Part shown: piece by piece, positions 41,957 to 52,200 of the stretch
Layout of the letters: the number at the start of each line of letters is the position of its first letter
Numbering within the stretch: position 1 is the first letter of the stretch
Source: Terriglobales bacterium
GTDB lineage: Bacteria > Acidobacteriota > Terriglobia > Bryobacterales > Bryobacteraceae
Reading direction: 5' to 3'
Assembly (NCBI GenBank): GCA_027485675.1
Contig: JAIXQP010000050.1
Coordinates: 186,001 to 250,000, forward strand
DNA length: 64,000 nucleotides
Notes under the pieces: generated by a model
Databases searched by the model: none
The model's input: only the letters and a program-made list of their open reading frames with translations
What the model was told of the DNA's origin: nothing
Position numbers and translations under genes: made by a program

Positions 41957-42370
41957 ATGCGAAAAGCATTGCTGATCGGAATGGCTTTGTTGGTGATGAC
42001 GCCGACGCTGGAGGCGCAGTGGCGGCGGGGCGGATTCGGATATGGCCCGCGGATGGCGTACCGGGGGTGGTACGGCGGGATGGGGTTTTATCCCTGGTTC
42101 CCGATGGGTTGGGGCGCGCCCGTGATTGGCGTGGGTACGGGCTTTGGCTCGGACGAGGGGAAATTGAAGGTGGAGACGCCGATTAAGGACGCCGAAGTGT
42201 TGATTGACGGGGCGTTTGCGGGGACGGTGGGCGAGTTGAAGACGCTGCGGCTGAAGCCGGGGGCTTACAACGTCGAGGTGCGGGCGGTGGGACGGACGCG
42301 GTATGAAGAGCGCGTTTATGTGGTGGCCGGGAGGACGTTGAAGCTGCGGCCGGAGCTGCGGGTGAATTAG
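41957..42370 (+). CDS. PEGA-like domain exported protein
   Basis: A 137-residue protein with signal peptide KALLIGMALLVMTPTLEA and a low-complexity glycine/tryptophan/methionine stretch (FGYGPRMAYRGWYGGMGF). The last 70 residues form a PEGA-type beta domain: LKVETPIKDAEVLIDGAFAG, then LKPGAYNVEVRAVGRTRYEE. PEGA domains decorate surface proteins. A GGAAGGTG ribosome-binding site precedes the start. The stop overlaps the convergent MFS gene by 4 bases. Confidence 0.75.
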   Translation: MRKALLIGMALLVMTPTLEAQWRRGGFGYGPRMAYRGWYGGMGFYPWFPMGWGAPVIGVGTGFGSDEGKLKVETPIKDAEVLIDGAFAGTVGELKTLRLKPGAYNVEVRAVGRTRYEERVYVVAGRTLKLRPELRVN

Positions 42371-43581
42371 GCGGCCGCGTCGCGGGGGACGAGGCGGAGG
42401 GCGGCGTAGGCGATGAGGGCGGCCATGAGGAGATAGCAGGCTCCGGTGGCCGCCATTAGTTGGTCGATGCCGATGGCGCCGCGGGCGAGGCCGCCGAGAT
42501 AGGGCGCGAAGCCGGAGACGAGGCAGCCGACGAGGTTCAGAATGCCGGCGGCGGTGGCGCGGTAGGTGGCGGGGACGACGTCAAAGGCGGACGGGGCCTG
42601 GTTCGCAATGATCATGCCCGAGCAGAAGCCGAAGGCCGCGGCGGCGAGGCGCATGCCGACGAGACTGGAGGCGGCGCCGAGGAGATAGAGGCAGGGACCG
42701 GCGGCGCAGAAGGCGATGAGCACGAGCCAGAAGCGGGCGGCGGGGTTCGTTTTGCGCCAGGCATCGGAGGCGATGCCCCCGAGGAAGAGCCCCGCGAGGG
42801 TGCCGGCTTGGGGGTAGAGCGCGGCCTCGCGGCCGGAGAGTTCGAGGCCGAGGTGGAACTTGTCATAGAGGAACGTGGGCAGCCACGTGTAGACGAGATA
42901 GAGGCCGAAGGTGGCGACGGCGACGAAGGCGGAGACGACCTGCAGGGACGGGATACGGAGAAGGCGGAAGAAATCGGCCATGCGCGCGGGCGGCGTGCCG
43001 GCGGCGGGGAGGCGGATCTCCGCCGGGAGGCGGCGGAGGAAGAGATAGAGGGGCGCGGCGTAGAGCAGGCCCAGGGCGCCGAGGATCCAGAACGAGGCCC
43101 GCCAACTGAAGCGTTCCGCGATGAAGCCGCCCAAGGAGCCGCCGAAGGCGACGCCGACCATCTGGCTGGTGGCGAACAGGGCGATGGCTTTCGAGCGCGT
43201 TTCCGGGCCGTGGGCGTTGGCCATGAGCGCAAAGGCCGCCGGCATGAAGAGCGATTCGGAGATGCCGAGGAGAGCGCGACAGATAAGCAGGCTATAGCCT
43301 TCGGGCGCGAGGCCGGAGAGGACCGTGAAGAAGCTCCAGAGGGCGAGGCTGCCGGCGATGACCGTGGGCTTGGGCCAGCGGTCGCCGAGGACGCCGGCGA
43401 AGGGGGAGGCGAGGCCGTAGATCCAGAGGAAGAGGGCGCCCATCAGGCCGAGCATGGTGTTTGAAAGGCCGAACTCCGTTTGGAGCGCGGGGAAGAGGGT
43501 GTAGAGGACTTGGCGGCCAGCGTGATTGAGGACGTACGCAGCCCAGAGCAGGCCGATGAGGACCCACTTGGGCTGGCTCAT
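42367..43581 (-). CDS. Major facilitator superfamily transporter
   Basis: A 404-residue protein with about 12 hydrophobic segments. The first part has the MFS pattern SNTMLGLMGALFLWIYGL and loop motif GVLGDRWPKP, and the C-terminal half a repeat-type GIASDAW. The subfamily resembles hexuronate/anion-cation transporters, but the substrate is not readable. It overlaps the upstream DUF1501 gene by 4 bases and ends the operon with DUF1549 and PPC genes, so it may import small products released by the surface enzymes. Confidence 0.9.
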   Translation of the reverse strand: MSQPKWVLIGLLWAAYVLNHAGRQVLYTLFPALQTEFGLSNTMLGLMGALFLWIYGLASPFAGVLGDRWPKPTVIAGSLALWSFFTVLSGLAPEGYSLLICRALLGISESLFMPAAFALMANAHGPETRSKAIALFATSQMVGVAFGGSLGGFIAERFSWRASFWILGALGLLYAAPLYLFLRRLPAEIRLPAAGTPPARMADFFRLLRIPSLQVVSAFVAVATFGLYLVYTWLPTFLYDKFHLGLELSGREAALYPQAGTLAGLFLGGIASDAWRKTNPAARFWLVLIAFCAAGPCLYLLGAASSLVGMRLAAAAFGFCSGMIIANQAPSAFDVVPATYRATAAGILNLVGCLVSGFAPYLGGLARGAIGIDQLMAATGACYLLMAALIAYAALRLVPRDAAA

Positions 43582-44849
43582 AGGAGCTCGTTGAGCGGCT
43601 GGCCGGTTTGGTCCTCAAGCGAATTAGCGATCTTGATGGGGCGGCCGATGGGGGTGTCGTACTCCTTGGTCCAATCGATGCCGAAAGCTTTATAGATAGT
43701 GGCGAAGAGGTCGCCCATGCTGGTGGCGCGGCTGACGACCTGGGCGCCGTCGGCATCGGAGGCGCCGACGACGCGGCCGCCGGCGATGCCGCCGCCGCCG
43801 ATGGCGAGGGACCAGCAGTTGGGCCAATGGTCGCGGCCGCGGTCGTTATTGACGAAGGGGGTGCGGCCGAATTCGCCCATGGCGAGGACGATGGTGGAAT
43901 CGTAGAGGCCGCGGTCTTTGAGGTCGTCGAGGAGCGTGGAGAGGGTGCGGTCGAGGGGCGGGCAGAGGCGGTCGCGGTGGCCTTCGTCGTTTTTGGCGTG
44001 GGTGTCCCAGGAGTTGGAGTGGAAGCCGGCGGCGGTGACGAAGCGGGTGCCGGCTTCGACGAGGCGGCGGGCCATGAGGGCGCTTTGGCCGACGGCGTCG
44101 CGGCCGTAGCGGTCGCGGAGCTTGTCGGACTCTTTCGAAAGATCGAAGGCTTCGCGAACGGCGGGGTTGAGCAGCATCTTGGTGGCCTGGGTTTGGAAAC
44201 CGTCCATTTGGGCGTGCTCAGCGCCTTCGACCATGGTGCGGTAGCGGCGGTCGATCATCTGCAGGAAGCTTTTGCGGTTCTCGACGGCGGCGGCGGAGAC
44301 GGACTTGGGGAGCGAGAGATCGTTGATCTGGAAGCCGGGCTTGGAGGGATCCGGGATGCACATCGGATCATATTCGGGGCCGAGGAAGCCGGAGCGGAAG
44401 TAGTCCTCGTATTGGCGCGCCTTTTCCCAGTGGGGGGTGAGGACGTGGGGCGGCATGCTGTTGCGGGCGCCGGTCTCCTTGGCGAGGATGGAGCCGATGC
44501 TGGGGAACTGCATGGCGGGGTTCACTTCATGGCCGGTGATGGCGTAGTGGGTGCCTTGGGGATGGTCGCTGCCGCGGGTGTGCATGGAGCGGACGAGGGA
44601 GAGGCGGTCCATGCGGCGGGCGAGTTGGGGCAGGAGTTCGGAGATCTGGATGCCGGGGACGTTGGTGGAGATGGGTTGGAAGGAGGAGGTGGGCTTGGGG
44701 TCCCAAGTGTCCATTTGGCTGGGGCCGCCTTCGAGCCAGAGGAGGATGCAGGACTGGGCTTTGCCGTTGGGTTTGGCGCGGAGGAGGTCCGCGAGGTTGA
44801 GGCCGAGGAAGCCGAGGGCGCCGGCGGATAGGAAGCTTCTGCGCTGCAT
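43578..44849 (-). CDS. DUF1501 protein with Tat signal, set 1
   Basis: A 423-residue exported protein, sulfatase-like fold by family. The N-terminus has the twin-arginine motif QRRSFLSAGALGF. Family blocks include LWLEGGPSQMDTWDPKP, RGSDHPQGTHYAITGHEV, FVTAAGFHSNSWDTHAKN and MGEFGRTPFVNNDRGRDHWP. DUF1501 proteins are almost always encoded with DUF1549/DUF1553 cytochrome-like proteins, as here one bp upstream. The role is not established, but the setting suggests extracellular polysaccharide or sulfate-ester processing. Confidence 0.92.
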   Translation of the reverse strand: MQRRSFLSAGALGFLGLNLADLLRAKPNGKAQSCILLWLEGGPSQMDTWDPKPTSSFQPISTNVPGIQISELLPQLARRMDRLSLVRSMHTRGSDHPQGTHYAITGHEVNPAMQFPSIGSILAKETGARNSMPPHVLTPHWEKARQYEDYFRSGFLGPEYDPMCIPDPSKPGFQINDLSLPKSVSAAAVENRKSFLQMIDRRYRTMVEGAEHAQMDGFQTQATKMLLNPAVREAFDLSKESDKLRDRYGRDAVGQSALMARRLVEAGTRFVTAAGFHSNSWDTHAKNDEGHRDRLCPPLDRTLSTLLDDLKDRGLYDSTIVLAMGEFGRTPFVNNDRGRDHWPNCWSLAIGGGGIAGGRVVGASDADGAQVVSRATSMGDLFATIYKAFGIDWTKEYDTPIGRPIKIANSLEDQTGQPLNELL

Positions 44850-44850
44850 G

Positions 44851-47340
44851 TTAGTGGTTCTCCGCGAATTCTCGGGAACAGAGGACGGCCCAGAAAAGAT
44901 CCTTCCAGGCGTCGCTGCGGTTCGGTTGGGTGGATAGGGCGGTGAGGATCTGTTGGCGCTCGGCGGGGTCGGGCGGGCGGCCGAGGGCGGTGAGATAGAG
45001 GTCTTGGAGGATCGCTTCGTCGGTGGCTTGGCTGGCGAGGAGCTTTTGGAGACGGCTTTCGGGGTGGGCGAGTTTTTCGTTGTAGATGGGCCCGGCGAGC
45101 ATGTTAAGGGCCTGGCCGAGGTTGGCCTTGCCGGAGCGTTCGGGGAGGGCGAGGCGGTTGGGGCGGCCGTAGAGATCGAGGAAGCGGGAGTGGAAGAGGT
45201 CGGGTTCGCGGAGGTGGATGGCGCGGGTGCCGGAGGGGGTTTGCTGGGTGACTTTGCCGCTGGCGGTGACGGTGGTGGTGAAGCGTTCGGCGACCCCGGT
45301 GACCTGGCCGATGGCGTCGAGGAGGACTTCGGCGAGGAGGGGGCGCGGGAGGGCGTGGCTGTAGTTGACGCGGTCGGCGCGGTTGGTGGGGTTGGTTTCG
45401 GCGGAGAGCTGATAGGTGCGGGAGGTGACGATCAGGCGCATCAGCGCGCGGAGGTCGTGGCCGTTGCGGCGGAACTCGGCGGCGAGCCGGGCGAGGAGTT
45501 CGGGGTGGGTGGCGGGGTTGGTGGAGCGGAAGTCATCGACGGGGTCGACGAGGCCGCGGCCGAAGAACTCGGCCCAGATGCGGTTGACGGCGGCTTCGGC
45601 GAAGTAGGGGTGCTGGACCATCCAATCGGCGAGAGGCTTGCGGGGGTTGGCTTGATCAGAGGGCGGGACGGCGCGGCCGTCGAGGAGGGTGGGGGTGAGC
45701 TTGGCCTTAGTGCGCGGGTGGAGGGTTTCGATCTTGCCGTTGACCTCGGCGTTGCCCATGCCTTCGTTGAGCGGGTGATCGAAGACGACGTATTCGTTGC
45801 CGGTGTCGCCCATTTTGAACAGGCGGCCGAAGAAGGCGGCGAGGCCCCAGAATTGGTCCTGGCTCCAGGTTTCATAGGGGTGGTTGTGGCACTGGGCGCA
45901 TTCCAGGCGGCGGCCAAAGAAGACGCGGACCTCTTCGGCCATCGTCTCTTCGGGAGAGCCGATGACGTCGTAGGGCAGGAAGTGGCGCGTGGGGCCGTCG
46001 TAGCCCTGGGCGGTGAGGCGCTCCCAGGCCATGCGGTCGTAGGGCTTGTTCTTGGCGATGGATTCGCGGATCCATTCGCCGTACATCTGGCTCCACTTGG
46101 CGTTGATGCCGTTGGCGAAGAGGGCGACGCGGAAGAGGTCCTGGAAGCGGAAGGTCCAATAGTCGGTGAACTCGGGGGTGGCGATGAGGGCGTCGATGAC
46201 GCGTTCGCGCTTCTTGGGGTCGGTGCTGCGGACGAATTCGGTGACGCGGGCGGGGGGCGGGAGGGTGCCGGTGAGGTCGAGGCAGACGCGGCGGAGGAAC
46301 TCGGCGTCGGAGGAGAGGGCGGAGGGGAGGATGCGGAGGCGGCGGAGCTTGTCGAAGACGTGTTCGTCGATGAAGTTGGATTTGGGAAGGGTGGGGTAGT
46401 TGGCGATGGGGTCGCCGATGACGCCGACGATGACGGCGGCGGCCTGGCCGGCGGCGCGGACGAGGATGGAGGTTTCGCCGAGGGCGGCGGGGGAGACGAG
46501 GCCGGATTCGGCGACGGTGGCGATCTGCTTGTCGTTAGCGACGTAGAGGGCCTGGGCGGTGACGTCTTCGCGGCGGCCGTTGGCCATGACGGCGGTGACG
46601 AGTAGGCGGTGCTTCTGGTTCTTTTCGAGGGTGAGGATTTTGGGATAGACCTCGAGGGCGGCGACGCGGCTGGTATCGTCTTCGGGCGGGCCGAAGGGGG
46701 CGCCTTGGCGGATCCAATTGGTGATGGTTTGGTATTCGGGCGAGTCGACGGCGAAGCGCTTGCCGCCGCCGTGGGGCATGGCACCGGTGGCTTTGCGGAG
46801 GAGGAGGCTTTCGGCGGGGTTCTGGAGGTTGATGCGGGGGACGCGCGGGGTTTTCGATTCGGCGGAGAGGACCTGGTATTCGCCGCCTTTGACGATCCAT
46901 TCGTAGTCGTCCTGCGGGAAGAGGGAGGCGGCGGAGAGCTTGAGGCCGCCGCGGCCTTTGACGCCGCCGTGGCAGGCGGGGGAGTTGCAGCCGCGCTTGG
47001 TGAGAATGGAGCCGATGGCGGCGCGGAAGCGGAATTCGGCGGGGCCGGCGGCGGTTTCGATGCGGCCGGAGGCCGTGGCGCGGAGCTTGCCGTGGGTGGC
47101 GGTGACCTGGACGGGACCGGGGTTGGCCTTGGCGGTGACAAGGCCGGCGGGAGCGTTGGGGGACCACTGGGCGGCGTCGGTGAGGTCTTGCGTGGAGCCG
47201 TCGGGATATTCGGCGATGAGGAGGAGCTGTTGGGCGGCGCCTTCGCGATGGAGTTCGAACGTGGCGGGAACGAGACGGACGGCGACGGGGTCGGCGGCGT
47301 AGGCGATGGCGGCGAGGAGGAAGGGGAGGAGTGTTTTCAT
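44851..47340 (-). CDS. DUF1549/DUF1553 protein with a Cx4CH cluster, set 1
   Basis: An 829-residue exported protein. Signal peptide KTLLPFLLAAIAYA; a BIG2-like domain; a cytochrome-type motif RGCNSPACHGG (a Cx4CH arrangement instead of CxxCH); a second BIG2-like part (VTAVMANGRREDVTAQAL); DUF1549 (ILPSALSSDAEFLRRVCLDL, LTGTLPPP); a CxxCH motif in RRLECAQCHNHPYE; and DUF1553 (PRKPLADWMVQHPYFAEAA). The Cx4CH form is common in Planctomycetes-like homologues. It starts 4 bp inside the end of the PPC-like gene and leads into DUF1501 after 1 bp. Confidence 0.92.
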   Translation of the reverse strand: MKTLLPFLLAAIAYAADPVAVRLVPATFELHREGAAQQLLLIAEYPDGSTQDLTDAAQWSPNAPAGLVTAKANPGPVQVTATHGKLRATASGRIETAAGPAEFRFRAAIGSILTKRGCNSPACHGGVKGRGGLKLSAASLFPQDDYEWIVKGGEYQVLSAESKTPRVPRINLQNPAESLLLRKATGAMPHGGGKRFAVDSPEYQTITNWIRQGAPFGPPEDDTSRVAALEVYPKILTLEKNQKHRLLVTAVMANGRREDVTAQALYVANDKQIATVAESGLVSPAALGETSILVRAAGQAAAVIVGVIGDPIANYPTLPKSNFIDEHVFDKLRRLRILPSALSSDAEFLRRVCLDLTGTLPPPARVTEFVRSTDPKKRERVIDALIATPEFTDYWTFRFQDLFRVALFANGINAKWSQMYGEWIRESIAKNKPYDRMAWERLTAQGYDGPTRHFLPYDVIGSPEETMAEEVRVFFGRRLECAQCHNHPYETWSQDQFWGLAAFFGRLFKMGDTGNEYVVFDHPLNEGMGNAEVNGKIETLHPRTKAKLTPTLLDGRAVPPSDQANPRKPLADWMVQHPYFAEAAVNRIWAEFFGRGLVDPVDDFRSTNPATHPELLARLAAEFRRNGHDLRALMRLIVTSRTYQLSAETNPTNRADRVNYSHALPRPLLAEVLLDAIGQVTGVAERFTTTVTASGKVTQQTPSGTRAIHLREPDLFHSRFLDLYGRPNRLALPERSGKANLGQALNMLAGPIYNEKLAHPESRLQKLLASQATDEAILQDLYLTALGRPPDPAERQQILTALSTQPNRSDAWKDLFWAVLCSREFAENH

Positions 47341-48947
47341 GGGGCCGCCGGGATGATCATGAGGGGGATGGATTTTTCGAGGATGGGGGGCGCGAGTTGG
47401 CCCTTGCGGACGGGGCGGATGAGGAGCTTCGGATAGACGGGCGCGGCGGAGAGCGGCGTGCCGTCGGCGACGTGGAGGAGGAGTGAGAAGGTTTGGGGTT
47501 TGGGGGTGTAGCGTTCGATGCGGCCGGCGTTGGGGAGAGGGGGCCGTTCGACGGGGTTGTCGGCGCCGGGGAGGACCGTGACGCCGGGGGGGAGGCCGGT
47601 GAAGGTGGCGACGACGGGATCGCGGAAGTCCTCTTCGCGGTCGAGTTGGAAGGTGAGGACGCGGGCGGCGCCGGGGACGAGGTTGAGGCGGTCGTCGGGG
47701 AAGGTGACGCGGCCGGCGTGGGGGACCTGGGCGCGGAGGAGGACGCGGTAGGCGAAATCGGGGCGGCCGTGGTCTGTCGTGATGTTGCGGACCTGGAGGG
47801 TGTAGTCGCCAGGGGTGAGGAGGAAGGTGGTCCGGGCGTGGATCATCTTCATCATGTAGAGGCCGTTGTTATTGCGTTTGGTGTGGACGTTGGTGGCGAC
47901 TTCGCGGCCGGTGGAATCGAAGACAGTGACGATGGGATTGAACTCGGGGAGAGTGGCTTCCGGGGTTTCGATTTCGATGGTGACGGGGAGGGTTTGTTCG
48001 AGATGGAGGGCGGCTTTGTGGGTTTGGGCGGGTTGGGCGATGCGGCCTTCGAAGATGCCGGGGATGGGGAGGAGCGGGGTTTGATCGGGGGATGCGGCGA
48101 CGCGGGCGGGCGGCGGGGGCTGGGTCTTTTCGTCGCCGCCGCGGCGGTGGAGTTGGGCGAGCCAGTCGGGGCCGAGTTGGCGGACGAAGCTGCGCGGATT
48201 CCAGTCGGCGGCGGGGAGGGGATGGCGTAGGGGAGGCGGGGCGGCGCCGTTGCGGACGCGGAGGTAGTAACTGGCGGCGGGTCCGCCGTGGCCGGAGAAG
48301 CCGGAGATCTGGAGGCGGTATTGTCCAGCCTGCTGGACGACGTGGGTGAGGCGGGCGTGGGTGGAGAGTCCGGGGAAGAAGAGGTCTTCGTCGTGGAAGG
48401 CGAGGCGCTTCCAGCTTTTAGGGGAGAACCAGCTTTCGGGGGCGGGTTCGAGGAGGGTGAGGACGGGATCGAAGGCGGGGGTGGCGGAGACGGCTTCGAA
48501 GGTGAAGGCTTGGCCGGCCAGGGCGTTCAGGGTGAAGGTATCGACTTCGCCGGGTTCGGCGAGGACGCCGTTGACGACGCGGGAGGATTGGAGGGCGAGA
48601 TCGGGCGATTCGAGAGTGGTGGGTTCCGGGACGACGTGCCAGGAGACGGCGTTGGTGAGGCCTTGGGGGCCGATGGCGCGGAGTTTCTTTTCGCCCGATG
48701 TTACCGATGTATCGAGAGTGATTTCGATGCGGAGTTGGTCCGCAGTGGCGGAGAGGAGGCGGGCGCGGACGCCGGGTTCATCGAGGGAGAGGGCGCGGAG
48801 GTTGGCGAGGTTCGAGCCGGTGATGGTGGCCTGGTAGGTGGCGCCGGGCTGGCCGGCCAGGGGATGGACGGCTTGGAGATTGGGGTCGGCGGCGTGGAGG
48901 GTGAGCGCCCCCAGAACGCTCGCGACTCGTCCAGCCAACCAATTCAT
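47337..48947 (-). CDS. Exported protein with PPC-like domains
   Basis: A 536-residue protein from the ATG at 48947, with signal NWLAGRVASVLGALTLHA. An IPT/TIG-like part follows (LQAVHPLAGQPGATYQATIT), then pre-peptidase C-type domains, for example PGEVDTFTLNALAGQAFTFE, SGFSGHGGPAASYYLRVR and MIHARTTFLLTPGDYTLQVR. It is the first gene of the overlapping operon with DUF1549, DUF1501 and MFS genes. It has no catalytic motif, so it is probably a binding or scaffold protein for that set. Confidence 0.8.
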   Translation of the reverse strand: MNWLAGRVASVLGALTLHAADPNLQAVHPLAGQPGATYQATITGSNLANLRALSLDEPGVRARLLSATADQLRIEITLDTSVTSGEKKLRAIGPQGLTNAVSWHVVPEPTTLESPDLALQSSRVVNGVLAEPGEVDTFTLNALAGQAFTFEAVSATPAFDPVLTLLEPAPESWFSPKSWKRLAFHDEDLFFPGLSTHARLTHVVQQAGQYRLQISGFSGHGGPAASYYLRVRNGAAPPPLRHPLPAADWNPRSFVRQLGPDWLAQLHRRGGDEKTQPPPPARVAASPDQTPLLPIPGIFEGRIAQPAQTHKAALHLEQTLPVTIEIETPEATLPEFNPIVTVFDSTGREVATNVHTKRNNNGLYMMKMIHARTTFLLTPGDYTLQVRNITTDHGRPDFAYRVLLRAQVPHAGRVTFPDDRLNLVPGAARVLTFQLDREEDFRDPVVATFTGLPPGVTVLPGADNPVERPPLPNAGRIERYTPKPQTFSLLLHVADGTPLSAAPVYPKLLIRPVRKGQLAPPILEKSIPLMIIPAAP

Positions 48948-49223
48948 ACCCACAGTGTAGGGGCATCTTGTCAAAATCGATCCTCTTTGTCCAGAAGCCG
49001 GGACGTTTCATGAACTTACGGTTAGAAAGCGCGGGCGCAGGGAGAGCGGCTGTTCGAGATCCTGGACGGAATCTTGCTCCTTCGAAGGATTCGGATTGAC
49101 TCTCAAGGCGTTCGGACTGATGCTCGATTCAAAGCCTGTGGGCGTCGTGTACCCCAATGGCTCTCCCGTCCTGAGCTCACGACCGCAGCGGCTTTCAATC
49201 TCGTTTCGCAAGGGAGTAAGTTT
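48948..49223. other. Divergent promoter region
   Basis: About 275 bp between the PPC-like gene (minus) and Oar receptor 2 (plus). The plus frame of the receptor stays open back to 49074, but a signal peptide is formed only from 49224, where AGGGAG precedes the ATG. No obvious operator repeats or consensus promoter boxes were identified. Confidence 0.4.
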
Positions 49224-52200
49224 ATGAATTGGCAAATCCGCATTGCCTGTCTGTATTCGTTTCTCATGGCGTCCATGCTGTGGGCTCAGCCAACCGCCAC
49301 GATTGTGGGCCGGGTGTCGGACCAGACCGGCGCCGTGGTGAGAGGCGCCACGGTGAAGGCGAAGAACGTCTCGACCGGAATCGAACGCACCACGACGACG
49401 AGTGAGAACGGGGATTATGAACTCCCCCTGCTGTCGATTACGGGCAGCTATACCTTGACGGTTTCCCGGGACGGTTTTCAAGTGCAGGAGATCAAGGGGC
49501 TGACGCTGCAGATTGATCAGCGGGCTCGTATTGATGTGACGATGACGGTGGGCAGCGTGACCGAGCGGATCTCGGTGACGGAGGCGGCGCCGATTGTGAA
49601 CACGGAGAGCGGCTCGATTGGACAGGTGATTGGCAATCAGAAGATTGTCGATTTGCCGCTGAACGGCCGGAATTTTGTGCAGTTGGCGGCGCTGCTGCCG
49701 AATGCGGTGATTGGCACGTCGGGGACGACGGGGGCTTCGGTGGTGGCGGTGAGCGGCGGGCGGCAGAGCAAGACGGAGTTTTTGCTCGACGGCATCAGCA
49801 TCAACGAGCAGTTGTTCGACGGGGTGGCGCTGCGGCCTTCGGTGGACGCGATGCTCGAGTTCAAGGTGCAGGCGAACTCGTTTTCGGCTGAGTACGGGCG
49901 CGGTAACGCGGTGCTGAGCGCGACGATTAAGTCCGGCACGAACCGGTACAACGGAACCCTATTCGAGTTTTTGCGGAACGATAAGTTGGATGCGCGGAAC
50001 TTCTTCATTCCGCGGAAGGCGGCTTACCGGCAGAACCAGTTTGGCTTTGCGTTTGGCGGGCCGGTGGTGATTCCGAAGCTGTTCAACGGGAAGGACAAGA
50101 GCTTCTTCTTCCTGAACTACGAAGGGACGCGGGTGCGGCAGGGCCGGACGTCGAATGCGATTGTGGCGTCGGATGCGCTGCGGCGCGGCGACTTCTCGTC
50201 GATTGCGACGCCGATTCGCGATCCGCTGACGGGTACGCCGTTTCCGGGCAACATCATTCCGACGAACCGGTTGAACCCGGCGACGACCTACTTCCTGCAG
50301 TTTGTGCCGCAGGCGAACACGGCGCAGGGAACGTTTGTTTATGGCGCTCCCTTTCAGAGTGATCCGAACCAGGGCAACGCGCGGTACGACCACGTGTTCA
50401 GCCCGAGTGACGCCTTGGCGGTGCGCTACAGCATCAACCACGTGCAGAACTTTACGCCCGGTGCGTTTCCGGCGATGGGCGGATTCAACCAGCGGCAGCG
50501 GGTACAGAATCTGGTGTTGACGGAGACGCACATCTTCAGCCCGACGACGTTGAACGAGTTGCGGCTGGGGTATACGCGGATGCACAACGCGAACCTGAAT
50601 CAGGGGTTGGGCACGAACCATACGGCGCTGTCGGGTATTCGCGGTTTTGAGGAGACCAGCCAGAACTTCCCCGGTTTCCCGAACCTGGGTATCACAGGCT
50701 TTCAGGGCATTCCGGGCAACGCGTTTCAGCCGCTCGTGAATCCGACGAACTCGTACCAGATTGTGAATACGGTGTCGTTTATTCGCGGGGCACACACCGT
50801 GAAAGCCGGCATCGACTTCCGGGACTACCGACTGACTTCGACCAACTCGGCGAACTCGCGCGGCGCGTTCAGCTTCAACGGCGGTTATACGGGCAACGGG
50901 TTTGCGGACTTCCTGACGGGCTATCCGGTGAACGGATCGCGGAGCTTCCCGCGGAACCTGTTCGGACAGTACGAGACGCGGTGGCACTTCTTCGTGCAGG
51001 ACGATTGGAAGATTTCGCGCAACGTGACGTTGAACCTGGGTCTGCGGTACGAACTGAATCTGGCGCCGACGCCGATGCACTCGCAGGCGGCGAACTTCAA
51101 CTTCGAGACCGGCCGCTGGGCGGTGGCGACGATCAACGGCCAGGTGAACACGGTGTCGCAGCAGGTGGCGCGGTTTGCCTTTCCACGCTTCCAGAACCTG
51201 ATCGACAAAGCTTCCGACGTCGGCTTGCCGGAGAAGATGGTGTTCAACCGGTTTAACGATTTCGCGCCGCGCGTTGGTTTAGCGTGGCGGCCGTTCGGGA
51301 ACAACAAGACGGTGATCCGGACGGGCGCAGGCGTTTTCTACATGATGACGAGCGGGAACAACGCGGTGAGCGTGCCGATTATCAACGTTCCATTCATCGT
51401 CGACGAATCGAAGCAGCAGCCGACCGTGGGTGGGTTCCCGACTTTGGACGTGCGGAACTTCTTTGAACCGTTCAGCACCAATGCGAACTTCACGACCCCG
51501 CTGACGTTTGGTTTGAACCCGAACATGAAGACGCCGACGATGTATCAGTGGAACTTCGCGATTCAGCGGGAGCTGGCGCAGAACCTTTCGCTTGAAGTGG
51601 CGTATGTCGGCAATAAGTCCTCCTATCTCGAACGTTATCTGCCGACGAACCTGCCGCGGATCAGCTCGACGGACACGCGGCCGTTCCAGCAGCGGCGGCC
51701 GTTTCCGCAGTACGGCACGGGCACCTACTATGACACGCGGGACAATGCGAACTACAACGCGCTCGAGGCGAAACTCGAGAAGCGGTTTTCGAAGGGTCTG
51801 AGCTTCATGGCGGCGTATGCGTGGAGCAAGTCGATTGACGGCTCGACGAACGACCAGGGCGGCGGCGACGGGGCGGATAACCCGTTTGACCTGCGGTCGA
51901 TGCGCGGACGGTCGAACCTGGACGTGGGCCAGCGGTTTGTGTTCAGCTACGGCTGGGACCTGCCGTTTGGCAAGGGCCGGCAGTTCCTGACGGACATGCC
52001 GAAGGCAGCGGAGCTGATTCTGGGCGGCTGGCAGTTGGGCGGCATCTACACGGCGCAGGGTGGCTTCCCGTTCACGCCGGTGATTGCGAGCGACCCGCAT
52101 AACATCGGGTTTGCCTATGCGCGGCGGCCGGACGTGATTGGGACCGGGAAGGTGGACGAGTGCCGGGCGGAGCGGTGTTTCAACATCGCGGACTTCCGGG

